Counted from the stretch's first letter, positions 27,308-36,937 are shown. The stretch: DNA of 64,000 nt from Calothrix parasitica NIES-267 (GCF_002368095.1 NZ_AP018227.1:3905796-3969795), one strand, 5' to 3'. Notes: generated from the letters alone by a model not told the origin. A program made the numbers and translations.

Positions 27308-28495
27308 TCAATATGGTTGGTAAAAACCTTTAAGCTGTTGGGATTTTTCTGTATCTTTTAATCCTTTTGCTTGGACTAAAACGTGGAAACCACCAAGTCC
27401 CATCGGGTCTAAAAGCTGGTGTAGTGAATCGCGACGTTTAAGTATGGTAGATAAAGGTTGGTTGGATTGGGATAAATTTGCTATACGCTCTCCTAATCCT
27501 AAAGCCATTAAAAACAAACCCTGTTGAGTTAAACCAATTTTTTCCAAACCAAGGCGATCGCCATTTTTTTCTAAAGCTGTAAAATCAACGTGAGCGGTTA
27601 TATCCTGTTGTCCGATGTTGATATACGGGTCGTTATGGCGATGATGTTGAGTGTAACACTGTAAGGTTCCTCGTTCTCGTCTGGGATTGTAATAACGGTT
27701 TTTAATATATCCATAGTCAATTGTTAGCACATACCCGCGCTGCAAACGGTCTGCTACTACACTTAACCATAGCAGCGCTGCTAAATTAATTTCGCTACGA
27801 TATCCCGAAGGATATTGATTGATATTAATTTCTAAGGAATTTAAATAATCAAGAAGTTCCGGGGTAGAAGGTTTATCTGTAATTTCTTTGAAAAGATTAG
27901 AGGGGGGAGAGGGAGAGGAGGGGGTAGAAATTTCATCTTCTTCAGTAACGTAAATCTCGGATAATTCTCCGTTTTCTATTTTGAATTGATGAACGGGGAA
28001 AGCGTCTACCAGTTCGTTGGAGAAAAAGCATCCGGTGATGGAATTGTTTGGGATTTGTTCTAATTCGCACCAGGTAATATCAAATTCTTTTAAGCGCTGT
28101 TGTTGAAGTTGTTTTAATCCGGGTGATTTTTCGATAATTGTATATTTTAAAATTTTGAAAAATTCTGAATATTCTTGCTTAATATAGTTGAGAATATCTG
28201 CTGCTAAATAACCTTGTCCCGCACCCATTTCGATTAAATTAAATGATTCGGGACGACCTAATATTTCCCACATTTCGACAAATTGAATTGCTAACATTTC
28301 ACCTATGTCAGCACCGAGATGTACGGAGGTAAAAAAGTCTCCTTGTTTTCCTAAGTCATTGGCTTTTTGGGAATAGTAGCCGTGTTCTGGATGATATAGC
28401 GCTAAGTCCATGTATTCGGCGAATGTGATGCGTTGTTGAGGACTTGCTGTAATGCGGTTGGTGATTTCTGTATATAACTCTGGTGAGTATTCCAT
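27308..28495 (-). CDS. MidA/NDUFAF7-type SAM-dependent methyltransferase
   Basis: A 395-aa class I methyltransferase of COG1565. The eukaryotic member NDUFAF7 methylates an arginine of the complex I 49-kDa subunit during assembly. Family features are FAEYMDLALYHPEHGYY (residues ~24-40), GDFFTSVHLGADIGEMLA, the SAM motif LIEMGAGQGYLAADIL near 86-101, FFSNELVDAFPVHQF near 155 and LTIDYGY near 253. A simple-sequence tract (27898-27935) encodes a Ser/Pro stretch at residues ~188-200. Its likely target, NdhH, is encoded 1.4 kb away on the same strand. Function as an NDH-1 assembly factor is inference. Confidence 0.88.
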   Translation of the reverse strand: MEYSPELYTEITNRITASPQQRITFAEYMDLALYHPEHGYYSQKANDLGKQGDFFTSVHLGADIGEMLAIQFVEMWEILGRPESFNLIEMGAGQGYLAADILNYIKQEYSEFFKILKYTIIEKSPGLKQLQQQRLKEFDITWCELEQIPNNSITGCFFSNELVDAFPVHQFKIENGELSEIYVTEEDEISTPSSPSPPSNLFKEITDKPSTPELLDYLNSLEININQYPSGYRSEINLAALLWLSVVADRLQRGYVLTIDYGYIKNRYYNPRRERGTLQCYTQHHRHNDPYINIGQQDITAHVDFTALEKNGDRLGLEKIGLTQQGLFLMALGLGERIANLSQSNQPLSTILKRRDSLHQLLDPMGLGGFHVLVQAKGLKDTEKSQQLKGFYQPY

Positions 28496-28600
28496 GTAAA
28501 GTAGTTTAAAATAAACTTCAAATATTTTGATTAAAGTATTTTAAATTAAATTGGATTAAATAAATTGAGTTGAATTAAACAATGATAAATAATCACAATA

Positions 28601-29041
28601 TTACTTTTTACAATGTTTCTCTAATAATTTTTTAGCTATTTGAAAACGATTTGGTTGAGTTTGTACTGCATAAGCTTCTCTTTCTAAATCTTGCCTATGG
28701 ATATTGCTATACCGTAAAAAAAGCCTTCGAGCAGGTCTTATGGGTTGAATATTTAAACGTAAGGCTTTCATTTTACCTTTTCCCGCGCAGGATTGTGCAG
28801 CGTGAACGGATTCATGAATCAAAGTTGGATTTGCAATGTTTAAATCAAAAACTACTGGATTAATCCATATTTTTTTCTCGCTTGCTTTAAATAAACCATA
28901 AGCTCCTCGTTTCGGTGGTAATTCAATTCTGACTTCAAAACCGTAGTTTTGTAATTGATTTTTTAATTCTATAAATTTTTGAGAAGGTTTCTGAGCTTGA
29001 GTAATTAGTAATGACGAATAAAGAATTGCTATTTCTAACAT
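28601..29041 (-). CDS. Putative zinc-dependent peptidase-like protein (146 aa)
   Basis: Not assigned to a named family. Residues 76-80 are HESVH, a zinc-peptidase HExxH motif in the helix NPTLIHESVHAAQSC. A downstream LEREAYAVQTQP segment (~118-129) could supply a Glu as third ligand, as in gluzincin-like folds. The N-terminus (~1-17) is weakly hydrophobic and may be a signal or membrane anchor. Activity is inferred from the motif only. It lies between the methyltransferase and a membrane protein gene, all on the minus strand. Confidence 0.65.
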   Translation of the reverse strand: MLEIAILYSSLLITQAQKPSQKFIELKNQLQNYGFEVRIELPPKRGAYGLFKASEKKIWINPVVFDLNIANPTLIHESVHAAQSCAGKGKMKALRLNIQPIRPARRLFLRYSNIHRQDLEREAYAVQTQPNRFQIAKKLLEKHCKK

Positions 29042-29079
29042 TTATTTTGAATATGATTTATGTTTTTTTTATTTTTAAA

Positions 29080-29652
29080 TTAATATATCCGTGTATTCTC
29101 AATAAATTTAAAAGATTTGAAAAATAAAAGTGATTTAATACAGCAATAACTGGCAGCCATCGCAAACAATCCCCAGGATATCCAAAAATAACCAATTTTC
29201 AATATCCATAAACTTACTAAAATTAATCCCATAACATCAGCGATTAAAACTGTTGAACGCTCTGTCCTAGGCCAAGATTTAATTTTGATATCTGAGGATG
29301 TGGCTTCAATTTTAATTTTTACAAATAAATTAAACCAGATAATAGCAATTAAAATCAAAATTGAGCCATATCCCAACCATATAGATGATAAATAAAATCC
29401 GGTTAATTCAATAATAATTGTAATTATAGTAACTCTCTGAAAATTATCTAAACGAGAATCTTTAATTTTTACTTTCGCATCTGCTACTTGTTGTAAATCC
29501 TGATTTGCCATATTGGCTTGTTCTATACAAAAGAAAAATATTCCAACAGCTAATAATTGATGGGTTAATTCAGAACCCCAAATAATTTGTTTAAATAATA
29601 TTGCAATACAAGCAGGAAAGAAAAGTAAAAAAACAATTCTAGATATAGGCAT
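29080..29652 (-). CDS. Integral membrane protein of unknown function (190 aa)
   Basis: Not recognised. Five hydrophobic segments are visible (residues ~4-20, ~28-45, ~73-90, ~94-112 and ~135-180, the last probably double). A cytoplasmic loop at ~47-70 is polar, and a polar stretch VKIKIEATSSDIKIKSWPRT (~111-130) resembles the short hydrophilic loops of small uncharacterised cyanobacterial membrane proteins. It lies 38 bases upstream of the zincin-like gene on the same strand, so these two may be co-transcribed. Confidence 0.65.
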   Translation of the reverse strand: MPISRIVFLLFFPACIAILFKQIIWGSELTHQLLAVGIFFFCIEQANMANQDLQQVADAKVKIKDSRLDNFQRVTIITIIIELTGFYLSSIWLGYGSILILIAIIWFNLFVKIKIEATSSDIKIKSWPRTERSTVLIADVMGLILVSLWILKIGYFWISWGLFAMAASYCCIKSLLFFKSFKFIENTRIY

Positions 29653-29819
29653 TATTGAGATTTTGGATTTTAGATTTTAGATTTAACTTATATCTGAAAC
29701 CCAAGACTTGCATCCGGTTGATTTCAGGTAAATTTTCAAATACTATACCCAATTACCAATTATCAATTACCAAAAAAAATCAGATTTTGAATTTTGACAT
29801 GTAATCCAAAATCCGTCTT

Positions 29820-29901
29820 GGTAAAGTTTGGGGGACGGAAACCGACACCCCCAACTTTACCGCAAAATCCGTTAGCCTAGCGTGTCCGTAAGGACATAAT
29901 C
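29820..29901. repeat. GGACGGAAACCGACACC-core hairpin, copy 2, with AGCGTGTCCG tail
   Basis: 29820-29861 has the same outer arms as copy 1 (GGTAAAGTT and AACTTTACC) with one base fewer in the right arm. A TAGCGTGTCCGTAAGGACATA word follows at 29877-29897, related to the word preceding copy 1. It lies just after the ndhH stop codon. Confidence 0.75.
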
Positions 29902-29911
29902 TAAAATTAGA

Positions 29912-31096
29912 TTATCTATCAACGGAACCCATGATTACGTCGATACTACCCAATATCACAACAATATCGGCGACTTTTACACCTTTTAGTAATTCGGGTA
30001 AAATTTGTAGGTTGTTGAAATCTGCTGGACGGATTTTCCAACGCCAAGGAAATACGTTATTATCTCCTACTAAATAGATTCCTAATTCACCTTTACCGCT
30101 TTCTACGCGAGAATAGATTTCACCGTCGGGAATCTTAAAGGTAGGAGCAACTTTTTTAGCAATATACTGATATTCAAAGTCGTTCCACTTAGACTTCTTA
30201 CCCTCTTGCATCCGCTTTGCTTCGAGGTTTTCGTAAGGTCCACCGGGAAGTCCTTTCAAAGCTTGCTTAAGAATTTTGACGGATTCGCGCATTTCGCGCA
30301 ATCTTACCGTATAGCGAGCGAGACAGTCTCCTTCGGTTGCCCACTGCACATCCCAATCAAAATCGTCGTAGCATTCATAGTGGTCAACTTTTCTCAAATC
30401 CCACTTGACCCCAGAAGCACGTAACATTGGGCCGGATAATCCCCAGTTTATCGCTTGTTCGCGAGTAATTACGCCTAATCCTTCTACACGACGACGGAAA
30501 ATAGGATTCTTGGTGACTAATTTCTCGTATTCATCTACTTTGGGTAAGAAATAATCGCAGAATTCCATACATTTATCTACCCAACCGTAGGGTAAATCAA
30601 CCGCTACACCACCAACGCGGAAGTAGTTGTTATTTACCATACGATAACCGGTAGCTGCTTCCCATAAATCGTAAATCATTTCCCGTTCGCGGAACTGATA
30701 GAAAAAGGGAGTTTGCGCTCCTACGTCAGCTAGGAATGGTCCCCACCATAACAAGTGGTTGGCGATGCGGTTTAATTCCAGCATGATGACGCGAATGTAG
30801 CTAGCGCGTTTGGGAACTTCGATATCCGCTAATTTTTCTGGTGCGTTAACGGTAACGGCTTCGTTAAACATCCCCGCAGCATAGTCCCAACGACTCACGT
30901 AGGGAACGTACATTACATTTGTACGATTTTCGGCGATTTTTTCCATTCCCCGGTGCAAATAGCCGATAACGGGTTCGCAATCGAGGACATCCTCACCGTC
31001 TAGGGTCATAATTAAACGTAAAACCCCGTGCATCGAGGGATGGTGCGGTCCCATGTTCAGCACCATTGGTTCGGTGCGAGTTTCAATTAATGCCAT
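29912..31096 (-). CDS. ndhH: NAD(P)H-quinone oxidoreductase subunit H
   Basis: The 49-kDa-type subunit of the cyanobacterial NDH-1 complex, located on the cytoplasmic arm at the thylakoid membrane, next to the plastoquinone site, in respiration and cyclic electron flow. The 394-aa length is normal. Conserved segments include [15 protein letters not shown] (residues 14-28), [14 protein letters not shown] (~46-59), [29 protein letters not shown] and the C-terminal [21 protein letters not shown] lies 12 bases before the ATG. In Nostocales ndhH is usually not in the ndhAIGE cluster, as here. Confidence 0.97.
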   Translation of the reverse strand: MALIETRTEPMVLNMGPHHPSMHGVLRLIMTLDGEDVLDCEPVIGYLHRGMEKIAENRTNVMYVPYVSRWDYAAGMFNEAVTVNAPEKLADIEVPKRASYIRVIMLELNRIANHLLWWGPFLADVGAQTPFFYQFREREMIYDLWEAATGYRMVNNNYFRVGGVAVDLPYGWVDKCMEFCDYFLPKVDEYEKLVTKNPIFRRRVEGLGVITREQAINWGLSGPMLRASGVKWDLRKVDHYECYDDFDWDVQWATEGDCLARYTVRLREMRESVKILKQALKGLPGGPYENLEAKRMQEGKKSKWNDFEYQYIAKKVAPTFKIPDGEIYSRVESGKGELGIYLVGDNNVFPWRWKIRPADFNNLQILPELLKGVKVADIVVILGSIDVIMGSVDR

Positions 31097-31264
31097 GAAA
31101 TAGTAATTCTCCCCTTAGATTCTTTTTTGCACTCACCCCTAAGTTTAGTTATTTTAGCCAAATATTGTAATCAAATATTTGCTCGTGCTCGCTTTCGGGG
31201 AGAGTGAAGATAAATTAAGCAGCATTTTCTTAATTATGAAGGATGAAGTGGGTTAAGGAGCATT

Positions 31265-32333
31265 ATGATGTCTAATTCTCAGAATTACTGTTTTAGTGAA
31301 GCGGATGTAGTTCAGTTACTCAGCAGATGGTCTATTGAAAATGCAAAAGTTCAACCGACACATCAAGGTACTGTTAACAAGACTTTTTTTGTAGAAACAC
31401 CTTCGGATAAATTTGTATTCAAACTATATGATGATTCCACAACTACAGAACAAATTAAATACGAGCATTCATTACTAACATATCTACAATCTTGCAATTT
31501 ATATTTTTCCATACCAGCACCAATACCTACAGATTCGGGTGAAACTCTGCTAATAACAAATCAAAATAACTCGCTATTAAGATTTTCTCTACAAAAAAAT
31601 ATTCCCGGACAGCTTGCAAATCGTCAAAATCTCAATCATATTTTTGCAGCAGCTGAAGCTTTAGGAGAATTGCATCGTGCTTTAATTAATTTCGATTCCC
31701 AAGGAAAATTAGCACAGCTACCTCGATGGGGAGAACTTAATAAAATTCACCCTTTAATAAATAATCCTCTCAAAGTTCCGCAGTTATTGAATTTAGAAAC
31801 TTCTCAGCAACAGCAACTCGTACAAATTTTTCGAGAAGTAATCGAAATTGCACCCAATCTATATCAAACACTCCCATTACAAACAACTCATGCCGATTAC
31901 TTGTGTCCAAATGTCTTAATTGAAAATAATCGCGTAAATGGAATCATAGACTTTGAATTTGCAACTTATGATTTAAGATTGCTTGATTTTATAGCAGCAC
32001 TCGACGGGAACCCTTAAAAGTTTTTTCTTTTTTAAAAAAACTTTTAAGGGAACCCTCGACCATTTTTCGCGGATTGGGAATGTAATTCCAGCTTGGGAAA
32101 GTATAGAAGCTTTTATAAAAGGATATAAAACATATAATTATCTTTCAAATTTAGAGATAGAAGCTTTAATATCAGCTTGGAAGTTACAACAAGCGAACTG
32201 TATTGTTTATTGAACTGGTTGGTTAAACGAAGGAAAGGTTACTTATGAAAGCGTGTTAAATGGTGTGAGGAAAATATTTTTATTAGAAGATTGGTTGAGA
32301 AATAATAATTCAAAGTTGTTAGAACTATTTTAA
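31265..32333 (+). pseudogene. APH/homoserine-kinase-like phosphotransferase, broken by a palindromic insertion
   Basis: The intact part (31265-32005) encodes an aminoglycoside phosphotransferase-fold kinase related to type II homoserine kinases. It shows the nucleotide lobe FVFKLYDD, the catalytic THADYLCPNVLIENN near residues 216-230 and the metal-binding IIDFEFATYD near 235-244. At 32006 a 50-bp palindrome interrupts the frame and adds GNP then stop at 32017. After the element the same frame resumes (HFSRIGNVIPAWESIEAF...), but meets a TGA at 32211 where a Trp is probable, and then runs to TAA at 32331. So there are two lesions and the C-terminal ~100 residues are lost. A truncated protein of 250 aa might still be made. 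Confidence 0.88.
32006..32055. mobile_element. 50-bp near-perfect palindromic insertion with TCGAC target duplication
   Basis: The element starts GGGAACCCTTAAAAGTTTTT and ends AAACTTTTAAGGGAACCC. The two halves are complementary except for the central AA/TT of the terminal GGGAACCC and the loop. TCGAC is repeated directly on both sides (32001-32005 and 32056-32060). Removing 55 bases restores the kinase frame. It has no coding capacity. Confidence 0.9.
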
Positions 32334-32401
32334 TTTACTATGATGGGTTATCGTTCTAAAAATATTTACTGTGGAACAATTCAAATATAAGGGGAAATAC
32401 A

Positions 32402-32707
32402 ATGTTATTCATGGTAATTGAAAAATTCAAAGACAGTAGAGCAAAAGAAATATATTATCGATATCAACAAAAAGGAAGAATGTTACCCGATGGTTTGAAA
32501 TATATCGACAGTTGGGTTGAAGTTAATTTAAATCGCTGTTTTCAGTTGATGGAATGCGATGATTTAACTTTGTTTCAAGAATGGATTTTAGAATGGCAAG
32601 ATTTAGTTGAGTTTGAAGTAATCCCTGTCGTTTCATCAGAAGATGCTGTCAAAGTTAATGCCCAAATGAATGCTGTAGAAGATATATATGATGAAAACCC
32701 TTTTTAA
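32402..32707 (+). CDS. DUF3303 family protein
   Basis: A 101-aa protein matching the small DUF3303 family (ferredoxin-like dimeric alpha+beta barrel type). Characteristic features are the opening MLFMVIEKFKD strand, the GLKYIDSWVEVNLNRCFQLME core (residues ~32-52) and LEWQDLVEFEVIPV strand. The function is unknown; proteins of this family are frequent in cyanobacteria. It follows the broken kinase gene on the same strand and could have been co-expressed with it. Confidence 0.85.
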   Translation: MLFMVIEKFKDSRAKEIYYRYQQKGRMLPDGLKYIDSWVEVNLNRCFQLMECDDLTLFQEWILEWQDLVEFEVIPVVSSEDAVKVNAQMNAVEDIYDENPF

Positions 32708-33359
32708 ATTTAATCTTTGAAATTACAGGAAATATAAAATTTTGGGTTCCTCAACAAAATATTGCTTCGCAAGGCTGACGCTAACAATCCAACCTACAAT
32801 TCATTAATCACAATAAAAAAATTACGAATTACTAAATCGATTTTCATTCCAAATGGGGGATAGAATCGGAAATAATTTTGATAAAATTTGGTTAATCTAA
32901 GTTTAAATACTTATTTAATCTCAAATATATAGTATCAAATCCATTTTCAACTTAATCTAGCGCAACAGATATACATTTAAATACATGATTTTCAGGGTAA
33001 AACGTTATAAAACAATATATTTGCCCTTCTTATTGCAACTGATATCATTATTATTGCAGCGATTCTCATTAGAGCAACGATTTTCCTAGTGTGTCAAAAA
33101 GTTACGTATTCGCTAGGTAGTACAAAATTATGTACAATCTGTTAGGACGTGTATTGTGTCTTTTCAATTTAATATCTTTTGAGATAATTTAAATCGAATC
33201 AGTAAAACGTTTTTATAAAAAATTTATAGATTAGAATAATTTAGAAAATTGCTGCTGAAGTAGATAAAAAAATTTTCACAATGCTCGAATAATTTATATA
33301 GTTAAAATTTGCTACTCTACACTAGTATTCTCGAAATATAAGAATCACATTCAGAAAAA
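32708..33359. other. AT-rich 650-base spacer upstream of rsmH
   Basis: No gene or clear repeat array is visible apart from a CTTCGCAAGG...CAACCTACAA fragment near 32765-32800 resembling the repeat words used elsewhere. It likely contains the rsmH promoter. Confidence 0.5.
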
Positions 33360-34274
33360 ATGTCTATAACTAACCAATCGTCAGAACCATCTAATGCAAA
33401 CACATCTAATTTTTCACATATTCCCGTTTTAGGTAAGGAAATAATTACAGGTTTAAATATCAAAGAAAACGGACATTATTTAGACACAACGGTTGGTGGT
33501 GGTGGACATTCCCGGTTAATACTAGAAGCAGCACCGGATACGCGAATTACTGCGGTTGACCAAGACGAAGATGCTTTGATAGCTGCAAAAAATAATTTAG
33601 CAGAATTTGGAAATCGCGTAAATTTTATTCGCACTAACTTCGCAGAATATAATTTTCCAGCTAATAATTTTGACGGAATTATTGCTGATTTAGGTGTTAG
33701 TTCTTACCATTTAGATAATCCAGAAAGGGGTTTTAGCTTTCGCTACGAAGCTGATTTAGATATGCGAATGGATAGAAGACAATCTTTAAGTGCTGCTGAA
33801 ATAATAAATCATTGGGATGAAGTGGAACTAGCCAATATTTTCTATAAATATGGTGAAGAAAGGTTATCGCGAAGGATTGCAAGACGTATTGTTGAAAATC
33901 GTCCTTTTAATACTACTACTCAATTAGCTGAAGCAATCTCTTATTCCGTGCCAAAAAATTACCGTTATGGAAGAATTCACCCTGCAACTCGGGCTTTTCA
34001 AGGTTTAAGAATTGCGGTTAATAATGAGTTAAAATCTTTAGAAATTCTTTTAGAAAAAGCACCTTTCGCACTTGTTGAAGGTGGAAAGATTGCGATAATT
34101 AGTTTCCATAGTTTGGAAGATAGAATTGTCAAACATAGTTTTAAAGATTCGGAATTGTTAAAAGTATTAACTAAAAAGCCTATTACCGCTCAAGAAGAAG
34201 AAATTTCCACTAATCCCCGCTCTCGTTCTGCTAAATTACGAATCGCTGAATCGGTAATAAGTAATGAGAAATAA
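33360..34274 (+). CDS. rsmH: 16S rRNA (cytosine(1402)-N4)-methyltransferase
   Basis: Methylates N4 of C1402 in the ribosomal P site. The 304-aa protein has the SAM-binding motif [16 protein letters not shown] (residues ~40-55), the [25 protein letters not shown] block, LDMRMD near 137, the [12 protein letters not shown] stretch, and [17 protein letters not shown] near 249. It is not in a dcw cell-wall cluster here, as is usual in cyanobacteria. An N-terminal Ser/Asn-rich segment (~1-18) precedes the conserved HIPVL start of the domain. Confidence 0.95.
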   Translation: MSITNQSSEPSNANTSNFSHIPVLGKEIITGLNIKENGHYLDTTVGGGGHSRLILEAAPDTRITAVDQDEDALIAAKNNLAEFGNRVNFIRTNFAEYNFPANNFDGIIADLGVSSYHLDNPERGFSFRYEADLDMRMDRRQSLSAAEIINHWDEVELANIFYKYGEERLSRRIARRIVENRPFNTTTQLAEAISYSVPKNYRYGRIHPATRAFQGLRIAVNNELKSLEILLEKAPFALVEGGKIAIISFHSLEDRIVKHSFKDSELLKVLTKKPITAQEEEISTNPRSRSAKLRIAESVISNEK

Positions 34275-34439
34275 TTTGTTTTTCTATATATAAGGCTACC
34301 AGTTATTAGCTGTTATTAGCATTTATGAGAATTTATTAAATTTTAGATAGATTTTCTTTGAAATAATTTAGGATTATAAATTAGTAAATAATAATCAAAT
34401 AACAACAATTAAGTTCTAAGTAGCGGTCGAATAATTGTT

Positions 34440-34478
34440 AAGAAGCAATTACCAATTACCAATTACCAATTACCTATT
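34440..34478. repeat. CAATTAC heptamer array
   Basis: Four perfect CAATTAC units and flanking variants lie downstream of the CheB gene's stop codon. The 210-base spacer otherwise shows no gene. Confidence 0.8.
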
Positions 34479-34484
34479 CCCTTA

Positions 34485-35054
34485 TTAAAGTACTAAATAC
34501 AATATAGAACGCGCTATAGATTCAAGAGGTACAATAAAATCAACATCACCAGTTTGAATCGCAGAATCTGGCATGCTAGAAAATTTACAAGTTGCTTTAT
34601 CTTGAGCAATAACTACACCACCCATATTCTTTATCTCTTTTACTCCAGCTGCACCATCGCCATCCATACCAGTTAGAACAACAGCAATGCATTTATCCTT
34701 AAAGCTAGATGCAACCGATTTAAACAACACATCACCAGCAGGACGAACAAAATTAACTTTTTCTGAATGAGATAAAGATAAAGAACCATCGGAATTAACT
34801 AACATATGTAAATCGGGAGGAGCAATATAAACTCTACCCGCATAAAGTTTATCTCCTGCTTTAGCTTGCTTGACAGATAAAGGACTTTTTTTATCTAATA
34901 TTTCCGCCATCATGCTAGGACGTTTCGGGTCTAAATGTTGCGCTATACAAATAGGTGCGGGAAAATTTGATGGTAATCTTGATAAAATTTCGATAAGAGC
35001 TTCTAGCCCTCCTGCTGATGACGTTATTACTACTATATGGTTTTGAGGTCTCAT
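34485..35054 (-). CDS. Stand-alone CheB-type methylesterase domain
   Basis: A 189-aa protein containing only the CheB catalytic domain, which removes methyl groups or deamidates glutamines on chemoreceptors. The catalytic triad regions are SSAGG (residues ~12-16), AQHLDPKRPS (~39-48) and VLTGMDGDGAAG (~126-137). The SMPDSAIQTGDVDFIVP end is typical. The N-terminal receiver domain of classical CheB is absent and no CheR gene is adjacent, so it may serve a hybrid CheB/CheR signalling pathway encoded elsewhere. Confidence 0.88.
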   Translation of the reverse strand: MRPQNHIVVITSSAGGLEALIEILSRLPSNFPAPICIAQHLDPKRPSMMAEILDKKSPLSVKQAKAGDKLYAGRVYIAPPDLHMLVNSDGSLSLSHSEKVNFVRPAGDVLFKSVASSFKDKCIAVVLTGMDGDGAAGVKEIKNMGGVVIAQDKATCKFSSMPDSAIQTGDVDFIVPLESIARSILYLVL

Positions 35055-35835
35055 TTATTATTTAATATTGGTAGAGTTAGTATAACAAAGTTATGAAAGT
35101 ATAATCATTTTAATAAAGTGCTTTGATGACAAAGTTATTATTTGGCTATTAATAAGGTAGAAAGCAATAAATCAAGCATCCTGCCATGTAATGTAGAGCC
35201 TAAAAATTTATAACTACTGATAATCACATTTGAGAAAATTTTCCTGCCTAAAACCATTGTTTAAATAATCATAATATAATTTATATGCCTGATTTTAGCT
35301 TAAACCGAAATAGTTCTATTCTTTATCAGTAGCAAGAGAAGATAAAAATTGCTAATTTCAACAATATTTTTTGTTATTATCGATATTGCGATAGGGAATG
35401 GATTGACTCATATTTATATGCAGTTTGCACCAATTGCAACAGTAAAAAACGTAGAGCGAATTTCCTGTTAGCAATTTTCATACGGTTAAAATTAACGATT
35501 AACAAATAATCAATTAATAACTCCTAACTTACATAATTTTAAACTCTTACCTAATAATAATTTAAGATTTTCAATACAATATGTAAGTTCCATTCATTGG
35601 CAGGGATTTAATACTTTTGACCTTCCATCGTGGGAAGCTTGTATCTTGTGCCATTATCAATAATCTCAAATAAATCCGGTTTCTCATTGTGAAATTATAA
35701 ATAAATTAAGTTTCTAATAACAAGATAAAATGTGAATTAATAATCTACTTCAACTAAAAATTAAAAACCCGGCTACATTAGAACCGGGCTAAACAAACTA
35801 GCAGTTATTGAATTATTAAATTGTTCAATTAAAGC
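35055..35835. other. 780-base gene-free spacer
   Basis: AT-rich DNA between the CheB-like and stress-protein genes, both on the minus strand. Only the terminator-like hairpin near the right end was recognised; no coding frame or repeat array stands out. Confidence 0.5.
35767..35790 (-). terminator. Rho-independent terminator of the YflT-type gene
   Basis: On the minus strand AGCCCGG...CCGGGTTTTTAA forms a GC-rich 5-bp-or-longer stem with T-run, about 45 bases past the stop codon at 35836. Confidence 0.75.
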
Positions 35836-36519
35836 CTAACGAAGACTATCGTCTCTCTTGTCAACAATTTCCACTACATCGCGGTCAACTACAGTTTTTC
35901 TATCAACAACTTCTTTCCGGTTGACTGCATCAACTTCTCTTTCAACTACCGGAGTAGCAGGAGTTGTCGCAACCGCACCTTTAGGAGCTTCTGCGTCAAA
36001 GATTTTCCAATTATCAATATTGTGACCGCTTAAAACAGAACCAATGCGATTAATTTCATCTTCATAACCTTCTACTACCAACAAGTAGTAACCGTTATTG
36101 ATTCTATCTTCATACATTTTGGCATCTTCTTCAGGAATAGCCATGCCAGTTAATGCACCGATAATACCACCAGTTGCAGCACCCAATCCAGCACCAGCCA
36201 AAGTTGTAGCGATAGTTCCCGCTGCAAGAAAAGGACCAATTCCGGGAATTAATAATTCTTCCAAACCTAAAAGCAAACCACCCAAACCACCTAAAACTGT
36301 ACCAGTGGTAGCACCAATTCCAGCACCTTCTTGAGCTTCATTCTCACCACGTTCGTTCTTTACATCAGCACCGGCAATATTATCACCATCTGGATTTTTT
36401 GCTAACAGAGACACATTATCCATTGAATAACCATCATCTCTAAGCTTGTAAAGAGCTTTTTCCGCATCTCCACGACTTGCAAAAGTACCAACTGCACGCT
36501 TATATTTTCTATTTACCAT
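35836..36519 (-). CDS. YflT-type general stress protein with glycine-zipper region
   Basis: A 227-aa protein. Residues ~4-50 resemble the heat-induced/general stress YflT (GSP17M) domain (RAVGTFASRGDAEKALYKL...SLLAKN). A Gly/Ala-rich, glycine-zipper-like segment (~68-135) follows and could insert in or associate with membranes. The YYLLVVEGYEDEINRI strand-helix then closes the stress domain. The C-terminal tail is repetitive and charged (VNRKEVVDRKTVVDRDVVE), reminiscent of DUF2382 tails. The ATG is preceded by AAGGAGTAAAG. A role in stress is inferred from family naming only. Confidence 0.8.
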   Translation of the reverse strand: MVNRKYKRAVGTFASRGDAEKALYKLRDDGYSMDNVSLLAKNPDGDNIAGADVKNERGENEAQEGAGIGATTGTVLGGLGGLLLGLEELLIPGIGPFLAAGTIATTLAGAGLGAATGGIIGALTGMAIPEEDAKMYEDRINNGYYLLVVEGYEDEINRIGSVLSGHNIDNWKIFDAEAPKGAVATTPATPVVEREVDAVNRKEVVDRKTVVDRDVVEIVDKRDDSLR

Positions 36520-36937
36520 CTTTACTCCTTGTATGAAAGAATATATTAATGAAAATCAGTATTTCCAGTAATACTTTGTATCGAAACAGTTCCCATCAAA
36601 ATAATTCAGCAATTAGTAATTTTTTAAATTTGCGCTATAAAAATGCGCCAAACAGTGCTGAATTGCAAGTCGAAAATGTAAAATATTGTTTATAACCCGA
36701 GATTTATACAAAGGGTTATGAATGATTACAAATTGCAGATTAATTCGACAGGTTTTTTACTGATTTTCTGTTCATAGTCTCTCCTATTTCATTTGAGGAT
36801 TCATCACCCTTTAGGTTTACATTCCCTATATTTTTATCTGTCAAAAGAGAGGTTGTATTAAGGTCAAAGGTCAAAGGTTAAAGGTTAAAGGTTAGAGGTC
36901 AAATACTCCTAACTGTTCGCTGTTCACTGATGACTGT
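36520..36937. other. Spacer with GGTCAAA/GGTTAAA heptamers
   Basis: The region between the stress gene and the ABC gene is AT-rich, then carries AAGGTCA/AAGGTTA heptamers at about 36859-36902 and CTGTTCACTG words to 36955. No gene is visible. Confidence 0.65.

Noticed and set aside
36098-36334. Pro/Ala/Lys-rich frame opposite the stress protein gene
   Set aside because: Antisense of a Gly/Ala-rich segment, which gives an open frame by composition.
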